A stretch of 56,231 nucleotides of DNA from NCBI GenBank assembly GCA_937995595.1, contig CALKJW010000024.1, positions 1 through 56,231 of the forward strand, written 5' to 3'. This stretch comes from an uncultured Phycisphaerales bacterium. Lineage in GTDB: Bacteria > Planctomycetota > Phycisphaerae > Phycisphaerales > UBA1924. How positions within the stretch are numbered: position 1 is the stretch's first letter; each line of letters begins with the position of its first letter. Under the pieces are notes generated by a model. That model had not been told where the DNA came from, did no database searches, and worked only from the letters and a program-made list of their open reading frames with translations. Shown piece by piece: positions 49,881-56,231 of this stretch. The position numbers were made by a program, and so were the translations under genes.

Positions 49881-51074
49881 ATGCACCACACCCGCGGACC
49901 CATCTTCGACGACAGTTCCGCCGCGGCGACGCCCGCCGCGGCCCCGGCCTCGCGGAAACTGCACAAGGCGCTGAACGAGCGCGAGCCTCTGCTGCGCGTG
50001 GACAACCTCGCTGTGAGTTTCGACAACGGCTCGGGCCCGCGCATCCAGGCGGTCGACGGGGTGCGCATGAGCCTCTACCCCCGTCAGACGCTGGCGGTCG
50101 TGGGCGAGTCGGGGTGCGGCAAGTCGGTCACGGCGATGAGCATGATGCACCTGGTGCCGCGCCCGCCGGGCCGGTTCGACCGCGGGCGCGCGATGTTCCA
50201 GACCGACTCGGGCGTGCGCGACCTGCTGACGATGAGCGAGCGGGAGATCCGCACCGTCCGCGGCAACGAGATCGCGATGATCTTCCAGGAGCCGATGACC
50301 TCGCTCAACCCGGTGTACACGATCGGCGACCAGATCATGGAGGCGATCCTGCTGCACCAGCACGTCACCGTTGCGGAGGCGGCGCGGATCGCCATCGAGT
50401 CCCTGCTGGCCGTGGGGATCAAGGACGCCGAGGCGCGGCTCCGCGCCTACCCGCACCAGTTCTCCGGCGGCATGCGGCAGCGCGTGATGATCGCCATGGC
50501 GCTGGCCTGCCAGCCCAAACTGCTGCTGGCCGACGAGCCGACGACCGCGCTGGACGTGACCATTCAGGCGCAGATCCTCGAACTGCTGCGCGACCTGCAG
50601 CGCACACGCCAGATGGGCATGATGCTCATCACCCACGACCTGGGCGTCGTCGCCGAGAACGCCGACGTGGTGTGCGTGATGTACGCCGGGCGCGTGGTGG
50701 AGTACGCCAACGTGTTCGAGTTGTTCGGCAACCCGATGCACCCGTACACCCGCGGCCTGTTCGCGAGCATCCCGAAGGTCGGCGAGTTGCGCGACCGGCT
50801 GGTCACCATCGCCGACGTGATCGACAACCCCGAGGCCTTCCGCTCGCTCCCGGGCGCGGAGCAGGGTGTGCGGCCGTGGTGGCCGTGGCACGACCCGCCG
50901 GCCGACCTGACCCCGCGCAACGAACCCGCGGGCGACTACTACCTGCAGGAAGTGAAACCCGAGCACTGGGTCGGCGTCTGGCGGACCAAGGCCGTGCAGG
51001 AGCACGAGAGCCGCCCGCCCGACCTTTCGTACCGCATCGCCGATGATCCCGCGCGTGCGACCGCGCAGACCTGA
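49881..51074 (+). CDS. Oligopeptide ABC transporter ATPase, OppD type
   Basis: 397 residues. Walker A 'GESGCGKSV' (75-83), Q-loop '[17 protein letters not shown]', signature '[15 protein letters not shown]', Walker B '[13 protein letters not shown]' and the C-terminal '[12 protein letters not shown]' of the oligopeptide sub-family are intact. An N-terminal 35-residue extension and a C-terminal tail of about 70 residues with '[19 protein letters not shown]' extend it. Only one ATPase gene is in the operon, whereas OppD/OppF usually come as a pair, so it may act as a homodimer or share a subunit encoded elsewhere. Confidence 0.93.
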   Translation: MHHTRGPIFDDSSAAATPAAAPASRKLHKALNEREPLLRVDNLAVSFDNGSGPRIQAVDGVRMSLYPRQTLAVVGESGCGKSVTAMSMMHLVPRPPGRFDRGRAMFQTDSGVRDLLTMSEREIRTVRGNEIAMIFQEPMTSLNPVYTIGDQIMEAILLHQHVTVAEAARIAIESLLAVGIKDAEARLRAYPHQFSGGMRQRVMIAMALACQPKLLLADEPTTALDVTIQAQILELLRDLQRTRQMGMMLITHDLGVVAENADVVCVMYAGRVVEYANVFELFGNPMHPYTRGLFASIPKVGELRDRLVTIADVIDNPEAFRSLPGAEQGVRPWWPWHDPPADLTPRNEPAGDYYLQEVKPEHWVGVWRTKAVQEHESRPPDLSYRIADDPARATAQT

Positions 51075-51136
51075 ACGGGACCGAGATTTCCACAACGCTC
51101 GCTTGACTTGGACGGCGTTGCAGAGGTTCCGGCAGG

Positions 51137-51160
51137 CGAGTCGGCGGACGAGTCGGCGGA
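51137..51160 (+). repeat. Two tandem 12-bp repeats before a possible promoter
   Basis: CGAGTCGGCGGA occurs twice head to tail at 51137-51148 and 51149-51160. The following 30 bases are AT-rich for this genome and hold TATAGT at 51173-51178 and TATCGATA just after. The spacing suggests a regulator site next to a promoter for the glycosyltransferase gene at 51334. Confidence 0.6.
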
Positions 51161-51333
51161 ATCGACTGTAAGTATAGTATCGATAATGGTTTATGTCGAT
51201 CTTTCCGCGATTGGCGACTCCGCCAGTCCGAGGGCGCCTTGAGTCAAGCCGCGGCCGGATTTGTCCACACAATCTCCCCAAGACCGGGGCTATGTGTCGG
51301 CGGCCGGTCGCGAGCCGATGGAAACTCCCACCG

Positions 51334-52479
51334 ATGCGCGCCGTGATCGTCGTCGACCGTTGGATGGCCAGCCGCGAGAGCGGCCTGTTCTCCCGGCTGG
51401 AGATCGGCCTGGTGGACGAAGGCTACCGCGTGGTGCACGCGGTCCCGGTCGCGGCCCTCGGCGGCGAGCAGGGCGGCGTGTACTCGTCCGTCGCGGGGTA
51501 CGTGGACACGGGGCTGGCGTTCACGCTGCCGCGCCGCGTTGGCGTGCTGGTCGAGACGCTCGACGCGCTGGCGACCCAGCACGGGGACAAGTGCGGGGTG
51601 TCGGTCGTGCACGGCTTCGGCGCGCGGGCGTGGCCCGTGGCGGTCGAACTGGCGCGGCAGACCGGCGCGGCGCTGGTGCTCGAGGTCGATCGCGCGTCGC
51701 TGATCGCCGACGCGGCCCGGCTTGCCGCCGGGCAGGCTGGCAAGGACGCAGAGACGAGGGCGACACCGTACTTCGTGTGCGCCGCCGAGCCGCTGCGGGC
51801 GATGCTGCAGTCGCGCGTGCCGGGCGCGCGGTCCTCGCTGGCGCGCTGGGGCGTGCACGTTCCGCCCGCGCGGCGGGCCCGCGGCGAAGTGCGGGCGGTC
51901 GCGCTGTTCGTCGAGCGCGGCGATTCGCGCGCGGCCGCGGCCGCGCTCGACGCGCTGGCGAAGGTCGCGGCCGATGAGCCGACGCTGATGGTCTTCGCCC
52001 ACGTGCAGGACGACCGGAACGGCCCGTTCTGGAAGGCCGCGCGCCGCCTCAACCTGCTGGACCGTCTGTCGCTCTCGCCGGACATGGAGTCTCGGCGCGA
52101 GCCGGCGCTGCAGATGGACGCGCTGCTCCTGCCCGACGCCAGCGGCACCGTGCACTCGATCGCGCTGGACGCGATGGCCGCGGGCATGGCGGTGCTCGCC
52201 GCGCCGGACGAAGCGGTCGAGTACATCCGCGGCGGGCAGACCGCCCGGGTCGTTCTCCGCGCCGACGCGCGCGACTGGGAGGAAGCCGTGCGCGACAGCG
52301 TCCTCGACGCGCCGCGGTGGGGCGTCCTGGGCGCCACCTCGCGCGAGTACGTGCGGGAGAAGCACCCGGTCAGCGGGCAAATCCGCGCGGTGCTCGCGGC
52401 GTATGCGGACGCGGTCCGCCTGCACGCCGAGGACGCCGACCGGCGCACGCGGCCGCCCGCCGCGGCTACGCTCCGCTGA
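51334..52479 (+). CDS. GT-B fold glycosyltransferase-like protein
   Basis: 381 residues. The pattern of an N-terminal Rossmann domain ('MRAVIVVDRWMASRESGLFS', 'VSVVHGFGARAWPVAVELAR') and a C-terminal half with 'MDALLLPDASGTVHSIALDA', 'MAAGMAVLAAPDEAVEYIRGG' resembles family 4 glycosyltransferases, where this region binds the nucleotide sugar. The usual E-x7-E motif is replaced ('DASGTVHSIALDAM' region has no first Glu), so activity may be altered. The ATG at 51334 is preferred; an upstream frame to 51193 would add a low-complexity tail. Its stop overlaps the xseA start (TGATG). Confidence 0.7.
   Translation: MRAVIVVDRWMASRESGLFSRLEIGLVDEGYRVVHAVPVAALGGEQGGVYSSVAGYVDTGLAFTLPRRVGVLVETLDALATQHGDKCGVSVVHGFGARAWPVAVELARQTGAALVLEVDRASLIADAARLAAGQAGKDAETRATPYFVCAAEPLRAMLQSRVPGARSSLARWGVHVPPARRARGEVRAVALFVERGDSRAAAAALDALAKVAADEPTLMVFAHVQDDRNGPFWKAARRLNLLDRLSLSPDMESRREPALQMDALLLPDASGTVHSIALDAMAAGMAVLAAPDEAVEYIRGGQTARVVLRADARDWEEAVRDSVLDAPRWGVLGATSREYVREKHPVSGQIRAVLAAYADAVRLHAEDADRRTRPPAAATLR
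52467..52472 (+). promoter_or_regulatory. -10-like element TACGCT before xseA
   Basis: TACGCT ends 6 bases before the xseA ATG and lies inside the end of the preceding gene. It could give a leaderless xseA transcript in addition to read-through. Confidence 0.35.
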
Positions 52480-53954
52480 TGGGCAGGCTGCCGTTCAACC
52501 CGTCGCGGATGCAGGGCCCGCCGGCGCCGCCGCCTTCGCACGCGCCGTCGCGCCTGACGGTGTCGCAACTGGCCGCGCTCATCGACCGCGCCCTGCGCGA
52601 CGGGGTGCCCCCGGGCCTGAAGGTCGTCGGCGAGGTCGGGCAGTTCCGCGAGCGCACGCACTGGTACTTCGACCTCAAGGACGCCGACGCGGTGGTGTCG
52701 TGCGTGATGTGGGCCTCGGCGGCGCGGAGGGCGGGGTTCGTCCCGCGCACGGGGATGCAGGTCGTCGTCACCGGGCGCGTGGAGCATTACGCCAAGCAGG
52801 GCAGGACGACGTTCCTGGCCGAGCGCATCGAGCCCGTGGGCGAGGGCGCGCTCGACGCCGAACTGCGCCGGCTCGTCGAGGAACTGCGCGGGCTGGGCTG
52901 GCTCGACGAAGCGCGCAAGCGCCCGCTGCCCGCGCTGCCGCGGAAGGTCGCGGTCGTCACCAGCCGCACCGGCGCTGCGCTGCAGGACGTGCTGGACACG
53001 CTGCGTCGGCGGTTCCCCGCGCTGGATGTGGGGCTGGTCGATGTTCGCGTGCAGGGCGACGGCGCCGCGGCGGAGATCGCCGCGGCGGTGTGGGCCGTTG
53101 GCGCCGCGCACGAGCGGCTCGGCGTCGACGTGGTGCTGGTGACGCGCGGCGGCGGCTCGCGCGAGGACCTGTGGGCGTTCAACGACCGCGCGGTGGCCGA
53201 GGCGATCGTGCGCTGCCCGGTGCCGGTCGTCGCGGCGATCGGCCACGAGACCGACACCACGCTGGCCGAACTGGTGGCCGACGTCCGCGCGGCGACGCCG
53301 ACGCAGGCGGCGATGCGCATCGCGCCCGACGCCGGGGCGCTGCGCAGGCAGTTGTCGTCGCACGCGTCGCGCCTGGCATACCTGGCCGCGCGGGCCGTGC
53401 GGTCGCGCGCCGACGAACTGGCGAACCTCTCGCGGCACATGCGGTCGGGCGCGCGCGCGGTGGTGCAGGCGCGGCGCACCCGGCTTGAGCGAGCCTCGGC
53501 GCGGCTCGAAAGGCACCGGCCCGCGTCGCTGCACGCCCGGCGCGAGGCGGCGGTCGAGTCGCTCGCGGCACGCCTTCGGGCCGCCGCGGCGGCGATCGTG
53601 CACGACCGGCGCGCCGAGGAAGCGGCCCGCCGCCTGTCCGCCGCCATGCGTGCGCGGCTGGCCCGCGCAAGGGAGGCGGTGACCGGCGCGGCGCGGAGCC
53701 TCGATCTGGTCGCGCCCGATGCGGTGCTGCGCCGGGGGTACTCGATGACCCTCGGGCCCGATGGGCGGGTCGTCCGCTCGACCGGCGACGTGAAGGCCGG
53801 CGACACCGTGCACACGCGGCTGGCCGATGGTTCGTTCGCGTCGGTCGTGCAGGGCGGACCCGGTGCGCACGCACCCGTACCCAGCGTGCGCCGCGCAGCC
53901 CGGCCCGCACGCCGCAATGGCCCAGAGCAGCCGGGGCTGTTCGGGGGTGGGTGA
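52479..53954 (+). CDS. xseA: Exodeoxyribonuclease VII large subunit
   Basis: 491 residues. OB-fold N-terminus ('VVGEVGQFRERTHWYFDLKD'), then the catalytic core with 'VAVVTSRTGAALQDVLDTLR', 'VVLVTRGGGSREDLWAFND', 'VVAAIGHETDTTLAELVAD' and 'ATPTQAA', followed by an Arg/Ala-rich coiled-coil arm (about 290-420) and the C-terminal 'LRRGYSMTLGPDGRVVRS'. It cuts single-stranded DNA from both ends together with XseB, whose gene is not in the window. 'WYFDLKDADAVVSCVMW' replaces the usual 'GH.YF.LKD'. Start overlaps the previous stop. Confidence 0.92.
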   Translation: MGRLPFNPSRMQGPPAPPPSHAPSRLTVSQLAALIDRALRDGVPPGLKVVGEVGQFRERTHWYFDLKDADAVVSCVMWASAARRAGFVPRTGMQVVVTGRVEHYAKQGRTTFLAERIEPVGEGALDAELRRLVEELRGLGWLDEARKRPLPALPRKVAVVTSRTGAALQDVLDTLRRRFPALDVGLVDVRVQGDGAAAEIAAAVWAVGAAHERLGVDVVLVTRGGGSREDLWAFNDRAVAEAIVRCPVPVVAAIGHETDTTLAELVADVRAATPTQAAMRIAPDAGALRRQLSSHASRLAYLAARAVRSRADELANLSRHMRSGARAVVQARRTRLERASARLERHRPASLHARREAAVESLAARLRAAAAAIVHDRRAEEAARRLSAAMRARLARAREAVTGAARSLDLVAPDAVLRRGYSMTLGPDGRVVRSTGDVKAGDTVHTRLADGSFASVVQGGPGAHAPVPSVRRAARPARRNGPEQPGLFGGG

Positions 53955-53991
53955 ACGCTTCAAACGCTGTTGGGACGGGTGAGGGGGGAAG

Positions 53992-54065
53992 TGGGCGATA
54001 CTGGGCTCGAACCAGTGACCTCAGCTATGTGACAGCTGCGCTCTAGCCAACTGAGCTAATCGCCC
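53992..54065 (-). tRNA. tRNA-Val (anticodon CAC)
   Basis: 74-nt cloverleaf: acceptor GGGCGAT/ATCGCCC, D-arm AGCTCAGTTGGCTAGAGC, anticodon stem CAGCT/AGCTG with loop GTCACAT (anticodon CAC), T-loop GTTCGAGCC. Discriminator A, no encoded CCA. The G32 in the anticodon loop is unusual but all stems pair. Its 3' end is 37 bases from the xseA stop. Confidence 0.93.
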
Positions 54066-54076
54066 CTCGGGGCATG

Positions 54077-54105
54077 AGCATAGCGCGGTCGGGCGCTGCG
54101 GTCAC
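54077..54105 (-). promoter_or_regulatory. Promoter of tRNA-Val
   Basis: On the minus strand GTGACC (54105-54100), a 17-base spacer and TATGCT (54082-54077), 11 bases before the mature tRNA 5' end. The -10 hexamer is identical to that of tRNA-fMet. Confidence 0.6.
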
Positions 54106-54117
54106 GGCGACGCGGGT

Positions 54118-54154
54118 CCAAAGAGAAACGCCCGGGCCAAGGGGGCCCGGGCGT
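54118..54154 (-). terminator. Terminator of the large Ig-repeat dockerin gene
   Basis: Eleven-bp stem ACGCCCGGGCC / GGCCCGGGCGT at 54128-54154 followed on the minus strand by TTCTCTTTGG. It is 39 bases after the stop codon of the upstream gene and separates it from the tRNA-Val promoter. Confidence 0.75.
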
Positions 54155-54193
54155 CATCCCGTCAAGTTCCCTCGCCGGAGGGGTCAGGCGCTG

Positions 54194-56231
54194 TCAGGGG
54201 CAGCCCGCGAACCAGGCCGAAAGGAAGTGGAAGATGTCGGCCACGTCGACCACGCCCGAGCCGTCGGCGTCGGCCGTGCAGTGGATCGGGTTGGACTGGG
54301 TCCCGCCCGTCAGGCCGGTCATCATGCTCGGCTCGTAGACCGCGACGCGGAACGCGAAGTCGCGGCTGACCGGGTACCACTGGTCACCAAGGACCGGCGC
54401 GAGGTTCCGCTTCATGCCGGTGTAGCCGTGCGGCACGACGCAGTCGCGGCACAGGTCCGCGGCGTAGGCGAAGAACGCGTTGGCCGCGAACGCGCCGCCG
54501 GAGTGGCCGCCCATCGAGATCCAGTATGTGCCGGGCTCCAGGTGCAGGCTGAGGTTGCACAGTTCGAGCCGGTACAGGCGGTAGGTGTAGAAGCCGTCGT
54601 TCCACGTGTCCTTCAACGGCGTGACCTTGGTCGGCGTCGCCGAGAAGATCAGGTTGCTGGGCACGCGGCACTCGTTGTCGTAGATCTCGATGAAGGCCAG
54701 CAGCGGGTCGCAGTTGGTCCAGACGTAGCCGTCGATATAGCAGACCTCTCGCCCGTCGCACGGCGGGATGGTGAAGTTGTCGGCCGAGCGCAGGGTCCGG
54801 TCGTGGCTCACGCCCGAGGCCGAGCCGCCGCGGTTCGAGGACAGATCGACCGGGCCGTTGTCCCAGAGGATCTTGCACGAACTGCCCTCGATCTTGAAGG
54901 CAAAGCCGATGCAGCCGATGCAGCAGTCGGAGATGGTCTCCCACGGCTCGGTGAACGAGAACTGGTTCCACGGCTGTCCGGGGTCGCCGCGGCGCTTGCA
55001 GGGCACGCTGCCGGCGATGGCGTCGGGCTGGCGCGGGTCGCCGGCGACGGCCCAGAAGGACATGTCGTTGGTAACGTTGTCGTGGATGCCGATGAGCGAG
55101 ACCCAGTAGGCCCTGCCGCCTTCGAGCCAGAGTTCCTGATCGCAGAAGTCGAAGCGGTAGGTGACGAGCGTGAAGCCGTCGGGCGCGGGCTGCTGGCTGA
55201 CGATGGTGAACTGCGTGAGGGTCTTGAAGGGCTCCTCTTCGGGCTTGCCGTTGCAGTCGTAGTAGAGTTCGAGTTTGGCGCGCCGCAGGCCGGGCCAGGA
55301 GTTGGTGAGCATCTGGCCGGTGAACGACGAGATCCGGTGCACAAGGCCCGGCATCAGGTAGAAGTCGTCGGCCGCCTTGGCGCCCCAGGGCGCGCCGCCG
55401 CCCAGGTGCGACAACTGCCCGTCGGGGTTCACCGACAGGATGTCCATCGGCTCGCCGTTGTCCCACAGGCACTGGCAGGAGTCGGGGATGCCGTCGCCGT
55501 TGCAGTCCGCGGCGGTGCCGTCGGCGATCTCGCACGCGTCGGGGATGCCGTTGCGGTTGCAGTCGTTGGCCAGCACGGTGACCGTGGCGTTGCAGGTGTC
55601 GGTCAGGCCGAAGGAGTCCGTGACGGTGAGCGTCACGGTGGTCTGGCCGATCTGGAACGGTCCGGTGAAGTTCAGCGAGAGCGTGATGAAGTCGCCGGTG
55701 CCGATGTCCGGGTCGGTCGAGCCGTTGTCAACCTGCGCGGGGGTGACGAAGAAACTCGGCGGGCAGGTCGAGCGCGCGTCGATGACGACGTTGCGGCACT
55801 GCGCCACGGGCGGCCGGTTGCTCGGCGTCACCGTGATCGTCACGGTCGCGGTGTTGGCCGAGAGCAGGCCGTCGCCGTCGCGGGCGCGGTAGGTGAACGT
55901 GACCGGTCCGACGAACGGCGGCGGGGGCGGCGTGTAGACGAACGAGCCGTTGGTGTTGAAGTTGAGGCTGCCCTGCGACGGGCCCGCGACCAGTTGCGCC
56001 GTGAGCGGGAACGGCCCGTCGATATCCGTGTCGTTGGCCAGCACGCCCGGCGCGGTGACCGTCAGCACGTCCACGTTGCGGACGGTGTACGCGTCGTTGA
56101 CGGCGACCGGCGGGTCGTTGACCGGCGTGACGGTGATCGTCACGGTCGCGACGTTGGCCGACAGCAGGCCGTCGCCGTCGCGGGCGCGGTAGGTGAACGA
56201 GTCGTTGCCGTTGAAGTTCAGGTTCGGCGTG
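54194..56231 (-). CDS. Large secreted Ig/cadherin-repeat protein with C-terminal dockerin repeat, 5' end cut
   Basis: At least 678 residues; the frame is open through the right edge of the window, so the start and signal peptide are missing. The visible N-terminal part has tandem Ig/cadherin-like domains: 'RARDGDGLLSAN' and 'VTITVTPVNDPPVAVNDAY' recur with a period of exactly 300 bases (100 residues). Then come an HYR-like domain, 'DCNRNGIPDACEIADGT' and 'DCNGDGIPDSC' calcium motifs, a Cys-rich beta domain of about 400 residues in two similar halves each opening 'LWDNG', and a single dockerin-type repeat 'DADGSGVVDVADIFHFLS' followed by AWFA. Probably a surface or extracellular adhesin-like protein. 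Confidence 0.85.
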   Translation of the reverse strand, partial: TPNLNFNGNDSFTYRARDGDGLLSANVATVTITVTPVNDPPVAVNDAYTVRNVDVLTVTAPGVLANDTDIDGPFPLTAQLVAGPSQGSLNFNTNGSFVYTPPPPPFVGPVTFTYRARDGDGLLSANTATVTITVTPSNRPPVAQCRNVVIDARSTCPPSFFVTPAQVDNGSTDPDIGTGDFITLSLNFTGPFQIGQTTVTLTVTDSFGLTDTCNATVTVLANDCNRNGIPDACEIADGTAADCNGDGIPDSCQCLWDNGEPMDILSVNPDGQLSHLGGGAPWGAKAADDFYLMPGLVHRISSFTGQMLTNSWPGLRRAKLELYYDCNGKPEEEPFKTLTQFTIVSQQPAPDGFTLVTYRFDFCDQELWLEGGRAYWVSLIGIHDNVTNDMSFWAVAGDPRQPDAIAGSVPCKRRGDPGQPWNQFSFTEPWETISDCCIGCIGFAFKIEGSSCKILWDNGPVDLSSNRGGSASGVSHDRTLRSADNFTIPPCDGREVCYIDGYVWTNCDPLLAFIEIYDNECRVPSNLIFSATPTKVTPLKDTWNDGFYTYRLYRLELCNLSLHLEPGTYWISMGGHSGGAFAANAFFAYAADLCRDCVVPHGYTGMKRNLAPVLGDQWYPVSRDFAFRVAVYEPSMMTGLTGGTQSNPIHCTADADGSGVVDVADIFHFLSAWFAGCP

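Overview
The window looks like chromosome from a high-GC, diderm, flagellated member of the Planctomycetota, most likely class Phycisphaerae. Three secreted proteins end in the short Asp-rich repeat with an 'AWFA' tail that is typical of the GC-type dockerin domain of that group. Flagellar P- and L-ring genes (flgI, flgH) imply an outer membrane. The lineage call is inference; there is no rRNA in the window.

Layout. 1-640: the edge of an accessory module (a partial DUF2924 gene and a small upstream ORF, minus strand) ending beside an initiator tRNA-fMet (1058-1131). 1477-4275: purD, an RNase Z-like metallo-beta-lactamase-fold gene and tRNA-Ala. 4348-19364: a flagellar block in two divergent arms. 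The minus arm is a 69-aa unknown gene, flgF, flgG, flgA, flgH. The plus arm is flgI, flgJ (rod domain only), flgN, flgK, flgL, fliW, csrA and two flagellins. A small FmdB-like gene lies between the arms. 19543-22445: a Xer recombinase, a DUF2325 protein and tRNA-Ser. 22465-31311: a PAP2 phosphatase, a GT-C glycosyltransferase, truB, a DUF4340/membrane-protein operon, a tandem pair of zinc-ribbon membrane proteins and a class I amidotransferase-like hydrolase. 31439-44397: secreted dockerin proteins, an acyl-CoA dehydrogenase/crotonase pair, a methyltransferase, a lone OppC-like permease, YgfZ, an M42 peptidase, fabI and two unknowns. 44637-51074: an oligopeptide ABC transporter with odd architecture (membrane-anchored binding protein, enlarged OppB and OppC, one ATPase). 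51334-54065: a GT-B-like glycosyltransferase, xseA and tRNA-Val. 54194 to the end: a large secreted Ig/cadherin-repeat dockerin protein that runs off the window.

How it works together. The plus flagellar arm reads as late hook-filament assembly: rings, rod cap, the FlgN chaperone for FlgK/FlgL, the hook-filament junction, then FliW and CsrA directly before the flagellins. The leaders of fliW, csrA and both flagellin genes each hold a stem-loop with GGA in the loop. Both flagellin ribosome-binding sites lie in the same TCACGGAGG word. Together these suggest a FliW-CsrA-flagellin translational switch, including autoregulation of csrA. This is the strongest system-level signal in the window.

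A second general pattern is a -10-like hexamer (roughly TANNCT: TACACT, TATGCT, TAGGCT and others) placed 5-8 bases before the start codon of at least eight genes that lack a Shine-Dalgarno sequence. Related hexamers precede the tRNA genes. Leaderless transcription therefore appears common here, while the flagellar genes keep clear Shine-Dalgarno sequences.
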